Source: Bog-473 sp036489775 (GTDB taxonomy: Bacteria; Actinomycetota; Acidimicrobiia; Acidimicrobiales; RAAP-2). Taken from it: a DNA stretch of 64,000 nt. The position numbers and the translations under genes are program-made. Under the pieces are notes generated by a model. That model was not told the DNA's origin. It made no database searches and saw only the letters and a list, made by a program, of their open reading frames with translations. Every line of letters starts with the position of its first letter. Position 1 is the stretch's first letter. This document shows positions 8,822-17,769 of the stretch, one piece after another. Location: positions 53,952 to 117,951 of the forward strand of contig DASXFC010000001.1 in NCBI GenBank assembly GCA_036489775.1. Direction: 5' to 3'.

Positions 8822-9616
8822 GTGATCCTCGACCGATTCAAAGTAACTGACCAGGTCGCCATCGTGACCGCCAGCGGGCGCGGCATCGGGGCGGCGGCGG
8901 CCGTCGCCCTGGCCGAAGCCGGAGCCGACGTCGTGCTGGCCGCCCGGACCGAAGACCAACTCCGTGAGGTGGCCACCCAAGTGGAGGCCACCGGTCGCCG
9001 GGCCGTGGTGGTCCCCGGTGACCTGAGTGACAACGACCTGATGACGTCGTTGGCCACCACGGCCATCGAGCAACTGGGCCGCCTCGACATCGTGATCAAC
9101 AACATGGGGGGCGCCATGCCCCGCCCGCTGCTCGACACCTCGCCCCGCTTCCTCGAAGAGGCCTTCCACTTCAACGTGGGCGCCGGTCATGCCCTGGTGC
9201 GGGCGGCTGTGCCTCGCATGCTCGAAGGCGATCATCCCGGCGGGTCCATCGTCAACATCTCCTCGGTGATGGGGCACGTGGGAGCCCGCGGCTACGTGGC
9301 CTACGGCACCGTGAAGGGGGCACTCGAGCAGTACACCCGCCTGGTCGCCCGCGACCTCTCGCCGCGGATCAGGGTGAACGCCGTGGCGGTCGGCTCGACG
9401 GCCACCTCCGCGCTCGACATCGTGATGTCGAGCGACGAGTTGCGCACGACGATGGAGGAGGCCACCCCGCTCAAGCGCATCGGTCATCCCGAGGACATCG
9501 CGGCGGCCATCCTCTTCCTGGCCTCCGATGCCGGCTCGTTCATCACCGGGAAGATCCTCCAGGTCGACGGCGGACTGGAGCAGGCCAACCTCGAGTTCGG
9601 CCTGCCGGATCTTTAA
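8822..9616 (+). CDS. Short-chain dehydrogenase/reductase
   Basis: Classical SDR of 264 residues: NAD(P) motif TASGRGIGAAAA near the N-terminus, NNMGG in place of NNAG, catalytic Ser in SIVNISSVMG and Tyr-Lys in YVAYGTVKGALE, and a C-terminus ending FITGKILQVDGG. It should reduce or oxidise a carbonyl/alcohol in the cytoplasm; the substrate is unknown. The start is GTG 8822, directly behind a -10 box and probably leaderless. The following gene begins on the next base after its TAA, so the two form an operon. Confidence 0.88.
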   Translation: MILDRFKVTDQVAIVTASGRGIGAAAAVALAEAGADVVLAARTEDQLREVATQVEATGRRAVVVPGDLSDNDLMTSLATTAIEQLGRLDIVINNMGGAMPRPLLDTSPRFLEEAFHFNVGAGHALVRAAVPRMLEGDHPGGSIVNISSVMGHVGARGYVAYGTVKGALEQYTRLVARDLSPRIRVNAVAVGSTATSALDIVMSSDELRTTMEEATPLKRIGHPEDIAAAILFLASDAGSFITGKILQVDGGLEQANLEFGLPDL

Positions 9617-10681
9617 ATGACCTATCGAGTGGTGCAGTGGAGCACAGGCAACGTCGGCCGGCACGCGCTGGCCGGTCTCGACGCCCATCCCGACATCGAG
9701 CTGGTGGGTGTCTTCGTCTCCGACCCGGCCAAGGTGGGACGTGACGCCGGCGAATTGGCCGGATTGGGACGGTCGCTGGGGATCGAGGGCAGCAACGACA
9801 CCGAGACCCTGTTGGCCCTGGCCCCCGACTGCATCGTGCACACCGCCATGGCCGACAACCGCATGGGCGAGGCCCTGGCTGATCTCGAGCGCTTCCTGCG
9901 GGCCGGCATCAACGTGGTGTCGTCCAGCCCGGTCTTCCTGCAGTATCCGGCCGAGGGCGACCCGATGGCCGCTCCCCTCGACGCCGCGGCCAAGACGGCC
10001 GGCGTCTCCCTCTTCGTCAACGGCATCGACCCCGGTTTCGCCAACGACGCCCTGCCGCTGGTGCTCACCGGCATCAGCGAGCGCATCGAGGAGGTGCGTT
10101 GTTCGGAGGTGCTGAACTACGCCACCTACAACCAGCCCATGATCCTCTTCGACATCATGGGTTTCGGCCGCTCACCCGATGACGTGCCGATGCTGCTGCT
10201 GCCCGGCGTATTGACCATGGCCTGGGGCAGCGTGGTGCGCCAGATCGCGGCCGGCCTGGGGGTGACGCTGAGCGGTATCGAGGAATGGTACGAGCGTGAG
10301 GTGGCGCCGGAGGATTTCGAGGTCGATGCCGGCACGGTGCACCAAGGCACGGTGGCCGCCCTGCACTTCGAAGTGCGGGGCATGGTGGGCGACCGGGCGG
10401 TGGTGGTCCTCGAGCACGTCACCCGCCTGCGCGACGACCTCGGTGCCAGCTGGCCCCAGCCGGCCGGCCAGGGCTGCTACCGGGTGCAGGTCACCGGCGA
10501 GCCCAATTACACCCTGGACCTCCAGCTGATGGGGACCGACGGCGACCACAACACCGCCGGTCTCAAGGCGACGGCCATGCGCTTGGTCAATGCCATCCCG
10601 GCTGTGGTGGCGGCGCGGCCCGGGTTGATCAGCGCGCTCGATCTCCCTCTTATCACCGGACGCGGCCTGGTCTCGCTCTGA
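9617..10681 (+). CDS. DapB-N-like NAD(P)-dependent dehydrogenase
   Basis: This 354-residue protein begins with a Rossmann fold (VVQWSTGNVGRHALAGL) followed by the arrangement seen in dihydrodipicolinate-reductase N-terminal-domain proteins and 2,4-diaminopentanoate dehydrogenase: NVVSSSPVFLQYP, then FVNGIDPGFANDALPLVLTG. Many actinobacteria carry such genes beside SDRs and CoA enzymes; their substrates are mostly unknown. ATG 9617 abuts the SDR stop codon with no gap, so expression depends on coupling. It is about twice as long as true DapB (about 250 residues) and lacks the lysine-pathway context, so a lysine-biosynthetic role is unlikely. Confidence 0.75.
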   Translation: MTYRVVQWSTGNVGRHALAGLDAHPDIELVGVFVSDPAKVGRDAGELAGLGRSLGIEGSNDTETLLALAPDCIVHTAMADNRMGEALADLERFLRAGINVVSSSPVFLQYPAEGDPMAAPLDAAAKTAGVSLFVNGIDPGFANDALPLVLTGISERIEEVRCSEVLNYATYNQPMILFDIMGFGRSPDDVPMLLLPGVLTMAWGSVVRQIAAGLGVTLSGIEEWYEREVAPEDFEVDAGTVHQGTVAALHFEVRGMVGDRAVVVLEHVTRLRDDLGASWPQPAGQGCYRVQVTGEPNYTLDLQLMGTDGDHNTAGLKATAMRLVNAIPAVVAARPGLISALDLPLITGRGLVSL

Positions 10682-10692
10682 AGTACTGAGCC

Positions 10693-11457
10693 TCAGGCTT
10701 TGACGGCCACCATCTGCACGAAGCCGAGGTACTCCCCCGCATCGGCGCGCAGCATGGCCGCCTCGCGCGCCCCGGCTTCCCGATGCCAGCCCACACCGTG
10801 CATGGCCGTCGCCTCCTCGAAGCGCAGCCAGTCCTCGTGGCCTCCGGGCACCAGGTCGGCCCGCTCGACCCGCACCTTGGTGGTCTTATCCCAGTGCCGG
10901 CGCCACCAGGCCGGTGAGTGGAAGGAGCAGAAATCCCACTGCCAGTACGGCGCCAGGACTTCGGGTATGGCCTCGAGCTCCTGCTTCACGCCGGGCACCA
11001 CGATCCCGATCCGCCCACCCGGACGGATCAGCCGGCTCAGCGCGCCGATGTAGAGGTCGTCGGTGCCGAAATAGTGGTACGCATCGAGGCTGACCACCAG
11101 GTCGAAGTGCTCGTCCTCGAACGGCAACGCGTGCGCCTCGGCGTGCACTGCCGTCACCAGATCGCCCACGCCGGCCGCCTCGATGCGAGCCTGGTTCTCC
11201 TCGGCGGCGATCCACAGGTCGGTGGCCCAGACCTTCACCCCGAACTCCTTGGCCATGAAGATGGAGGTGAGAGCCGTGCCACACCCCAGGTCGAGCACTC
11301 GCAGGCCGGGCTCGATCACCAGGTGCTCGCACAGTGCCTCGAGCAACCACAACGGGTGCGGCCCCATCAGATTGTCGAAGACCCACTGCGGGTCGTAGCG
11401 GTTGCTGCGCGGATAGCGCTCGTGCGCCAGTGGGTTGTGTGGTGGAGTCGGGCTCAA
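10693..11457 (-). CDS. SAM-dependent class I methyltransferase
   Basis: This 254-residue protein has motif I LDLGCGTALTS (from residue 55), the acidic motif II (VWATDLW), LPFEDEHFDLVVSLDAYHYFG as motif IV and a late GGRIGIVVPG. This is the Methyltransf_11/25 layout used for small-molecule methylation; the substrate is unknown. The start appears to be TTG at 11457, overlapping the stop of the upstream ABM gene (TTGA), so the two genes are coupled. It ends 11 bp from the convergent dehydrogenase gene. Confidence 0.85.
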   Translation of the reverse strand: MSPTPPHNPLAHERYPRSNRYDPQWVFDNLMGPHPLWLLEALCEHLVIEPGLRVLDLGCGTALTSIFMAKEFGVKVWATDLWIAAEENQARIEAAGVGDLVTAVHAEAHALPFEDEHFDLVVSLDAYHYFGTDDLYIGALSRLIRPGGRIGIVVPGVKQELEAIPEVLAPYWQWDFCSFHSPAWWRRHWDKTTKVRVERADLVPGGHEDWLRFEEATAMHGVGWHREAGAREAAMLRADAGEYLGFVQMVAVKA

Positions 11458-11747
11458 TCTCGTCGCAGTGGCTCGGCCGTGTACATGTCGACGGAGGCCG
11501 AGAGCGGCTGCACTCCGTCGGGCCGGCCCCCCTCTGCCCTCAGTCGGGCCAGATGCGCGTCGAGGTCGGCCTGGGTCTCCCAGCGCTCGAAGAGCACGAC
11601 CCGGTTTGGTTCAATGGGATCGGCGCCAAAGACGTAGTCGATGCACCCGTGCTCCGCCCGAGAGGTGCGCATGGCCTCGTGGCGGCTGGCCAAGAAGACA
11701 TCCCGTTGCGCCGGATCCACCTCGAAGATGCCACCCACGATGATCAT
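11454..11747 (-). CDS. Antibiotic biosynthesis monooxygenase (ABM)-domain protein
   Basis: This 97-residue protein has a ferredoxin-like dimeric alpha/beta-barrel pattern: IIVGGIFEVDPAQRDVFLASR, then GCIDYVFGADPIEPNRVVLFERWETQADLDAHL. It resembles quinol monooxygenases such as YgiN and related small ABM proteins, which need no cofactor. The substrate is unknown. It is the first gene of a two-gene unit with the methyltransferase, whose TTG start overlaps its stop codon. Confidence 0.8.
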   Translation of the reverse strand: MIIVGGIFEVDPAQRDVFLASRHEAMRTSRAEHGCIDYVFGADPIEPNRVVLFERWETQADLDAHLARLRAEGGRPDGVQPLSASVDMYTAEPLRRD

Positions 11748-11781
11748 GCCGCTGCCCTCCTGTGCTCGCCGCTGGCTGACC

Positions 11782-12627
11782 CTACCCCCCGGTCGCGAAA
11801 GGATTGGCTGCCGTCAAAGTGGCGAGTTGAGACTTCGAGATCGGATGTTCGCTGGCGGCCGGCGGGGCATTGACGGTGACCGGTGCGTTGAAGTTCGAGA
11901 AGCGGATGGTGCCGGCGATCCAGGTCCGCACCCCCTTCGGCTGGGTCAGTACGGCCTCGACCAGGCGACCCTGGCCGTCCACCCAGGCGGTGATCGGGAT
12001 CGGCGTGTTGGCCATCGGCGTCAAGGCGCCCTGGGTCACCGGGGACAGTGCCGGCATGACCTTGAAGAGTTGCGCCAACGAGAGGGTGGTGCGGATCCCG
12101 GTCACCCGAACCCCGTCGATGGTACGGCTGCCGAGCTTGTGCAGCGCCTGGCTGGTGGCCAAGGAGTCGAGCAGGATGCGGGCATAGGTGACGGCGACCG
12201 CGGTCTGGGACAGGGCGGTCGAAAAGTCAGAGGCCGTGCTGGCGGACACCGCGTAGTACACGTTGGGGGAATCGGACTTCGGCACCAGACTGGGCGGCAG
12301 CGTCAGGTAGACCGTCCCGTTGATCAACTCACCGCGCAGGTCGAGGGTGGCGGCCTTCTGCCCCTTGGCCCGCCCCGCCGTCTCGGGCAGGGCGACCGCG
12401 ATCGCCAGGCTGTGCCCGGTGAACTCGATCTGTCCGTACGCATCGAGGTCGCTGACCGAATGACCCGGCATAGACAGGCGGAGCGCCATGTTCACGCTGG
12501 CACTGGTCACCACCGACGTCGTGGTCTGAGCGGCCGCCGGTAGGGCGAGCCCGAGCACCAGCGCGCCAAGGCCGCTGAGCGACAACGCGCTCAACCCCAG
12601 CACCCGTGCAGCCGAACGGCGCGCCAT
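11782..12627 (-). CDS. Secreted protein, possibly LppX/LprG-like fold
   Basis: This 281-residue protein has a clear Sec signal peptide (hydrophobic segment about 8-30, cleavage site LPAAA-Q) and no lipobox cysteine, so it is probably released or loosely held outside the membrane. The mature part is rich in beta-strand-like stretches and contains VNMALRLSMPG, VYLTLPP, GVRVTGIRTTLSLAQLFKVMP and ITAWVDGQGRLVEAVL. This recalls LppX_LprAFG proteins that carry lipids, but the match is by eye and weak. GGGAGGGA precedes the ATG, and a TAGCGT -10-like box lies at 12663-12668. Confidence 0.65.
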   Translation of the reverse strand: MARRSAARVLGLSALSLSGLGALVLGLALPAAAQTTTSVVTSASVNMALRLSMPGHSVSDLDAYGQIEFTGHSLAIAVALPETAGRAKGQKAATLDLRGELINGTVYLTLPPSLVPKSDSPNVYYAVSASTASDFSTALSQTAVAVTYARILLDSLATSQALHKLGSRTIDGVRVTGIRTTLSLAQLFKVMPALSPVTQGALTPMANTPIPITAWVDGQGRLVEAVLTQPKGVRTWIAGTIRFSNFNAPVTVNAPPAASEHPISKSQLATLTAANPFATGG

Positions 12628-12739
12628 GGCGTTGGTTCCCTCCCTTCGACCCCGAGCCCGTCACGCTAGGACCGCCATAGCGCGATTGTTGGGCGCCCCG
12701 ACTGCTTCTTAACTACGTCTTATGCGCACGCACCGCAGC

Positions 12740-15700
12740 TCAGCGAAAGTCGCGACTAGCCGGCACCATGGTTCCCACCTCGAACGCGTCCACCCGCTCC
12801 GCCGTCACGCTGACCGTGTCCTGGCCCAACTCGAGTCGTCCCCGGATCAGCAGCACCGGCGCGTACCGGGCCACCGACTTCCAGCGGGCCCAGGCCCCTC
12901 GCGAAAAGATCACGTTCACATGGCCGGTCTCGTCCTCGAGGTTGACGAAGACCGCGCCGCGCGCCGTCTCTGGATGCTGGCGGTGCGTGACCACGCCGGC
13001 CACCAGCACCCGGGCCCCGTCGGTCCCGCCGAGTAGCGACCCGGCCGTGCTCACCCCCATGGCCTCCAACCGCTCGCGGGCCAGGTGCATGGCGGTCTGC
13101 TCGGGAGCCAGGCCGAGTGCCCACAGGTCGTCCCCGATGGCGTCGAGCGGCGAGGCCTCGGGCAGCGCGGGCGCCTCGGTCCCCAACACGATCCCGGGTA
13201 GGCGATCGGGCGTGCCCTGGGCCGCCGCGCCGGCCGCCCACAGCCATCGCCGGCGCGAGGCGGGGTCGGTCCGTTCCGCCGGGTCGAGCGCACCGGCCGC
13301 GGCCAGGGTCTCGAGCTGGACCCGGCTCACTTCGGCCCGCCGCACCAGATCCTCGCCACCGCGCCAGGGGCGCCCGGCCACGATCCGCTCGGCCGTCGCC
13401 TCTCCCACCCCGCGTACCGCGGCCAGCCCCAGCCGGAGCACCGCCTCGCCGTCGAGCCCGCGCTCGAGCGATGCCCCCACCTCGGAACGGTTGACGTGGG
13501 GGCGGCGCACCGCCACCCCGTGCCGGCGGGCGTCGGCCACCAGCGACTGGGGCGACCAGAACCCCATCGGCTGCGAGTTGAGCAACCCGGCGGTGAAGGC
13601 GGCCGGGTACTTCAGCTTCAACCAGGCCGACGAGTACACCAGGTGCGCGAACGACACCGAGTGCGACTCGGGAAAGCCGAAGTTGGCGAAGGCAGCCAAG
13701 GCGGCGAAGACCTGATCGGCCACCTCTCCCTCGACCCCGCGGGCCGCCATCCCCTCGTAGAGGCGGGCCCGCATCTTCTCCATGCGCGCCGCCGAGCGCT
13801 TGGCCGCCATGGCCTGGCGCAGTTCGTCGGCGTCGGCCGCGCTGAAGCCGGCGATGGCCACCGCCATCTCCATCAGCTGCTCCTGGAAGAGCGGCACCCC
13901 GAGCGTCCGCTCCAGGATCGGCTTGAGCAGCGGGTGCAGGTAAGTGGGCTCCTCCTCGCCGCGCCGTCGCCGGATGTAGGGGTTGACGGCGTGCCCCTGG
14001 ATCGGACCGGGGCGGATGAGCGCCACCTCGATAGCCAGGTCGTAGAACGTGCGCGGCTGGACCCGGGGCAGCGTCGCCATCTGGGCCCGGCTCTCCACCT
14101 GGAAGACCCCGACCGTGTCGGCCGCGCACAACAGGTCGTAGACGGCGTCCTCCTGCGGGAGCTGCGCCAGATCCACCGGCACCCCGAAGAAGTCGTGCAC
14201 CAGATCGACCATGCGGTGCAGCGCCTCGAGCATGCCCAACCCGAGCAGGTCGAACTTGACCAGACCGATGGCGGCGCAGTCGTCCTTGTCCCACTGCAGC
14301 ACCGAGCGGCCCGGCATGCGCCCCCACTCCACCGGGCACACCTCGACCACCGGGCGGTCGCACAGCACCATGCCGGCCGAGTGGATGCCAAGGTGGCGCG
14401 GCCGGTCCAGCACGGCGGCGGCCAGCTCGGCCACCAACGGCGGCACCCCGGTCCCGCCCCCGCCAGCATCCACCGCCTCACCCAGCGCGGCCACCGACTC
14501 GGCGCCCCTCGAGACCCGGTCGATCCCGGCCGCCCACCCTTCCACCTGTTCGGGGGTGAAGCCGAAGGCTTTGCCCACGTCGCGGAGGGCCGAGCGGGGC
14601 CGGTAGGTGATGACGTTGGCCACCTGCGCGGCATGCCGTCGGCCATGACGCTCGTAGACGTACTGGATGACCTCTTCGCGCCGCCCCGACTCGATGTCGA
14701 TGTCGATGTCCGGCGGGCCGTCCCGGGCCGGACTGAGGAACCGCTCGAAGAGCAGCCCGAGTTCGACCGCGTCGACGTTGGTCACGCCGAGCGCGTAACA
14801 GACAGCCGAGTTGGCGGCCGAACCCCGGCCCTGGCAGTAGATGTTGAGACGCCGGCAGACCTGGGCGATGTCCCAGACCACCAGGAAGTAGCCGGCGAAC
14901 CCGAGCGCCCCGATCACCTCGAGCTCGTGCTCGAGCTGCGCCCAGGCGCCGGGCACCCGCTCGTCGTGCGGCGGCCCGTAGCGGGCCACCGCACCTTCGC
15001 TCACCAGCTGGCGCAGGTAGCCCTGCTCGTCCATGCCCTCGGGAACCGGGAAATCAGGCAGCCGGGGCGCCACCAGGCGCAGATCGAAAGCGCAGGCCGT
15101 CCCCAACTCGGCCGCTCGCTCGACCGTGCCGGGCCAGCGGGCGAAGCGACGGGTCTGCTCCGCCGCGCCGCGCAGGCAGGCCGTGGGCGCCGAGGGCAGC
15201 CATCCCTCCAACTCGGCCAGCGGTCGCCGGGCCCGGATGGCCGAGAGCACGGTGGCCAACCGGAAGCCGGCCGGGGTGGCGTAGTGCACGTTGTTGGTGG
15301 CCACCGCGTCGGTACCCCACTCGGCCGCCAGCAGGGCCAGGGCGTCGTTGCGGACGGTGTCGATCGGATCGCCGTGATCCCACAGCTCGACCGCCACGTT
15401 GACGCGGCCGAAGGCGTCCACCAGCCGACCCAGCTCCCGGGCGGCCGCCCGTGGCCCGGCTTCCATCAACGCGGCGGGCACCGCCCCCTTCCGGCAGCCG
15501 GTGAGCACCAGCCAGTGACCACCGGCCGCGGCCGAAAGGGCCTCGGTGGTGAAGATGGGTTTGCCCTTCTCACCTCCGGCGAGATGGGCCTCGGCCAGCA
15601 CGCTCGAGAGCCGGGCGTACCCCTCGGGGTCGCGGGCCAGCACGATCAGGTGGGCACCGGTCGGGTCGGGCTCCCCGGTGCGCGGCCCGGCCGGGGCCAG

Positions 15701-15916
15701 CGTGACCTCGGCTCCGAAGACGGTGGGCAGACCGCAGGCCCGCGCCGCCTCGGCGAACCGCACGACGCCGTAGAACCCGTGATGGTCGGTCAGGGCCAGG
15801 GCGCGCAGCCCGAGCCGGTCGGCTTCGGCCACCAGTTCCTCGGGATCGCTGCTGCCATCGAGGAAGCTGAATCCCGAGTGGGCGTGCAGCTCGGCGTAGG
15901 CCGGGCCGTCAGTCAT
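12740..15916 (-). CDS. dnaE2: Error-prone DNA polymerase DnaE2 (ImuC)
   Basis: C-family translesion polymerase of 1058 residues, the usual size for DnaE2. The N-terminal PHP domain starts YAELHAHSGFSFLDGSSDPEE. The active-site region contains GRGSAANSAVCYALGVT and the catalytic aspartates of PDIDIDIESGRREEVIQYVY, at about residue 400. Helix-hairpin-helix and C-terminal OB regions follow (RVLVAGVVTHRQHPETARG, FVNLEDETGHVNVIF). DnaE2 copies damaged DNA and causes damage-induced mutation together with ImuA and ImuB. The start overlaps the end of imuB by 8 bp, and the operon is preceded by an SOS box at 17756. A long open frame on the opposite strand is a codon-bias shadow. Confidence 0.97.
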   Translation of the reverse strand: MTDGPAYAELHAHSGFSFLDGSSDPEELVAEADRLGLRALALTDHHGFYGVVRFAEAARACGLPTVFGAEVTLAPAGPRTGEPDPTGAHLIVLARDPEGYARLSSVLAEAHLAGGEKGKPIFTTEALSAAAGGHWLVLTGCRKGAVPAALMEAGPRAAARELGRLVDAFGRVNVAVELWDHGDPIDTVRNDALALLAAEWGTDAVATNNVHYATPAGFRLATVLSAIRARRPLAELEGWLPSAPTACLRGAAEQTRRFARWPGTVERAAELGTACAFDLRLVAPRLPDFPVPEGMDEQGYLRQLVSEGAVARYGPPHDERVPGAWAQLEHELEVIGALGFAGYFLVVWDIAQVCRRLNIYCQGRGSAANSAVCYALGVTNVDAVELGLLFERFLSPARDGPPDIDIDIESGRREEVIQYVYERHGRRHAAQVANVITYRPRSALRDVGKAFGFTPEQVEGWAAGIDRVSRGAESVAALGEAVDAGGGGTGVPPLVAELAAAVLDRPRHLGIHSAGMVLCDRPVVEVCPVEWGRMPGRSVLQWDKDDCAAIGLVKFDLLGLGMLEALHRMVDLVHDFFGVPVDLAQLPQEDAVYDLLCAADTVGVFQVESRAQMATLPRVQPRTFYDLAIEVALIRPGPIQGHAVNPYIRRRRGEEEPTYLHPLLKPILERTLGVPLFQEQLMEMAVAIAGFSAADADELRQAMAAKRSAARMEKMRARLYEGMAARGVEGEVADQVFAALAAFANFGFPESHSVSFAHLVYSSAWLKLKYPAAFTAGLLNSQPMGFWSPQSLVADARRHGVAVRRPHVNRSEVGASLERGLDGEAVLRLGLAAVRGVGEATAERIVAGRPWRGGEDLVRRAEVSRVQLETLAAAGALDPAERTDPASRRRWLWAAGAAAQGTPDRLPGIVLGTEAPALPEASPLDAIGDDLWALGLAPEQTAMHLARERLEAMGVSTAGSLLGGTDGARVLVAGVVTHRQHPETARGAVFVNLEDETGHVNVIFSRGAWARWKSVARYAPVLLIRGRLELGQDTVSVTAERVDAFEVGTMVPASRDFR

Positions 15917-17000
15917 AGACGGCTTCGACCCACCACTGGCCCCGCTCGGTGCACAAGAGGCGGGCCACCCCGTCGACCGTCACCACCTGGAGCCGGGCCC
16001 GGCGACGCCGGCGGCCCGACCACCAGCGCTCGTTCACCGGCCACGGCCCCGCCCATCCCATCACGTCCTGCCAGCGACCCCCGTCGATGGAGAGGCGATC
16101 GAGGGGCCGGTCGAGCAGACCCCGGCCGCTCACCATCAACGGTTGGTCGGCCGCATCGACCAACTCGGCCCGCCGCGGCGGGGACAGTACCTGCGTCGGG
16201 GCTGGTGGCGGCACCCGGCCAGGCCAGGGGGCGCTGACCAACGCGGCCACGCCCGAGTCCGGGCTGCCCCACGGGACCAGGGTGGCCTGCTCGGCTGGAT
16301 GCCGGCCACCCTGCACGCGCCCCACCAACACCGCCTCGATGCCCAGCCGCTCCTGTACCCGGACGAAGGAGCGAGCCGCCCGAGTATCCGCGGCGGACGC
16401 ACCGCCGAAGAAACCGGGCTGGAAAGGCGGCGGTTCGTCCTCGGGGTCCTCGCCCCGGGCCACCCGGAGGCGCCGCTCGATGGTGCGGTCGCGCACGCCG
16501 GCCATCTCGCCGCTCTCGCCGCGGGCTACCCGGTGACAGGCCGCCGCGTCGGCCCCGAAACGATCCGACACGCTGTGCGGTGGGAGTTCGGCGAACTGCC
16601 CGAGCGTGGTGATGCCCAGGCGCTGCAAGGTCACCGCCAGGTCGGGACGGCCCAGGACCGCCACCGAGCACGGAGCCAGAAAGGCCGCGCTCTGGGTGGC
16701 TGGGACGATCAGTTGCCCCCGGGCCGCCAGGATCGCCGCGAAGAGCCCGTCGGCCACCCCGATGTGGGCGTCCTCTCCCACGGCCTGGCCCAGGTGGGAC
16801 ACAACCATCGCCTCTCCGCCGAAGAAGCGGGCCGGCCCGCGTGCGGGCAGGGCGCACACCCCGAGCCGGATGGGATGGACCCACGGGCACAACTCGCCGG
16901 CGCGGGCCACCACCTGTACGAAGCGCCGTGCCTCTTCCCCCCGCGCCCCTTCTTCGAGGAGTTCGGGACACCAGACCACGACCAGCCGTTCCATCTCCAT
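15909..17000 (-). CDS. imuB: ImuB, strongly shortened Y-family-like mutasome protein
   Basis: ImuB is a non-catalytic Y-family homologue that bridges DnaE2, ImuA and the sliding clamp. Recognisable blocks: MEMERLVVVWCPE (start), GVCALPARGPARFFGGE (about 48-63), LGITTLGQFAELPPHSVSDRFG (about 128-149), GRVQGGRHPAEQATLVPWG and the C-terminal WAGPWPVNERWW...LQVVTVDGVARLLCTERG. The protein has only 363 residues against roughly 500 or more in usual actinobacterial ImuB. By comparison from memory, about 60 residues of the fingers and about 130 of the little-finger region are absent. A clamp-like motif QPGFFG remains at 194-199. ATG 17000 follows the imuA stop by 14 bp; the open frame up to 17210 is only a shadow over imuA. 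Confidence 0.88.
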   Translation of the reverse strand: MEMERLVVVWCPELLEEGARGEEARRFVQVVARAGELCPWVHPIRLGVCALPARGPARFFGGEAMVVSHLGQAVGEDAHIGVADGLFAAILAARGQLIVPATQSAAFLAPCSVAVLGRPDLAVTLQRLGITTLGQFAELPPHSVSDRFGADAAACHRVARGESGEMAGVRDRTIERRLRVARGEDPEDEPPPFQPGFFGGASAADTRAARSFVRVQERLGIEAVLVGRVQGGRHPAEQATLVPWGSPDSGVAALVSAPWPGRVPPPAPTQVLSPPRRAELVDAADQPLMVSGRGLLDRPLDRLSIDGGRWQDVMGWAGPWPVNERWWSGRRRRRARLQVVTVDGVARLLCTERGQWWVEAVYD

Positions 17001-17014
17001 TGCTGCTGCTCCAC

Positions 17015-17761
17015 CTAGGCCGCCTCCGGCCCATCTGCGGGACCGCCGCCACCCGACCCGTTCTCCACCTCCACCGGTGCCACCGCCCCCGACCGGGCCG
17101 GCAACCACAGCGAGCATTCGATGCTGCGTTCGGCCGAGCGCCGCCCGCTCACCCGCACCTCGGCTCGGCGACCCTGCAGGTGGCCATGGCCGCGACCGAT
17201 CCCGTCCCACTCGACCGCGCCGACCGTGAGGGCCACGTCCCCCACCTCGGGCCAGGCGCTGGCCTGTGCCATCAGCACCACCAACGCGGCCTGCCGCTCA
17301 CGGGCCCGGGCGCTCAGATGGCGGGCCGCTCGGGATCGAGCTTGTCCCGGTGGCGCGACCAGCACGACGTCGACCCCGGCGAGCAGATCGCTTGCCGCCG
17401 CGGCCCAGCCGTTCCCCGTATTCGGCACGAAGACGACCCGGCGCAGATCCACCCCGAGTTCGGCTGCCGCCATCACCCCGGGATCGGACAAACCGACGGC
17501 AGCACACCAGCTCCCGCTCTGCGAGGCCGCGGCCAGGAGGGCCAGGGCCAACGTGGTCCCCCCGTGACCGGGCTGTCCCGAGACCGTGATCGTGCTGCCA
17601 CGCCGGAGCGCGCCATCCGGGAAGAGCGAGGCCAGGGCGGCGGGGACGGGCAAGAGCCTCCCGGCCACCGGCGTCGACGGCCGGATCCGGTCGGCCAACC
17701 CGGCCGGCAGGACCCGGGTCCGGGGGGAGGTGAATCCGCCGGCGGCGAAAGAAACGAACAT
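17015..17761 (-). CDS. imuA: ImuA-type RecA-like mutasome protein
   Basis: A 248-residue RecA-fold accessory protein of the DnaE2 mutasome. The Walker A region is degenerate, GQPGHGGTT at residues 62-70, with no conserved Lys. It is followed by GSWCAAVGLSDPGVMAAAELGVDLRRVVFVP and LLAGVDVVLVAPPG, the typical actinobacterial ImuA pattern. The frame is open to 17857, but the ATG at 17761 lies inside the SOS box and 8 nt after a TAAGGT box, so the mRNA should begin at or within about two bases of this codon. It heads the operon imuA-imuB-dnaE2. There is no ribosome site, which fits leaderless translation. Confidence 0.85.
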   Translation of the reverse strand: MFVSFAAGGFTSPRTRVLPAGLADRIRPSTPVAGRLLPVPAALASLFPDGALRRGSTITVSGQPGHGGTTLALALLAAASQSGSWCAAVGLSDPGVMAAAELGVDLRRVVFVPNTGNGWAAAASDLLAGVDVVLVAPPGQARSRAARHLSARARERQAALVVLMAQASAWPEVGDVALTVGAVEWDGIGRGHGHLQGRRAEVRVSGRRSAERSIECSLWLPARSGAVAPVEVENGSGGGGPADGPEAA

Positions 17762-17767
17762 ATGTTC
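17756..17767. promoter_or_regulatory. SOS (LexA) box GAAC-ATAT-GTTC
   Basis: The perfect 12-bp palindrome GAACATATGTTC, flanked C and G, matches the actinobacterial LexA consensus GAAC-N4-GTTC. It covers the predicted transcription start and the ATG (17759-17761) of imuA, so LexA binding would block initiation of imuA-imuB-dnaE2. It also lies in the intergenic region shared with the divergent SRAP gene (start 17869). Confidence 0.88.
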
Positions 17768-17769
17768 GT

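Noticed and set aside
8759..9841. N-terminal extension of the Rieske protein by 361 residues
   Set aside because: The extension is antisense to a real SDR and DapB-like gene; Rieske proteins of this type start close to ATG 8758.
13496..16237. A 913-codon open frame on the plus strand opposite dnaE2
   Set aside because: It is antisense to a clear dnaE2 gene, its translation is low-complexity (rich in Arg, Gly, His) with no domain, and high GC in third positions produces such shadows.
17001..17210. N-terminal extension of ImuB that could hold the missing region
   Set aside because: The extra residues are Gly/Arg-rich and overlap imuA in another frame; they do not resemble the Y-family fingers.
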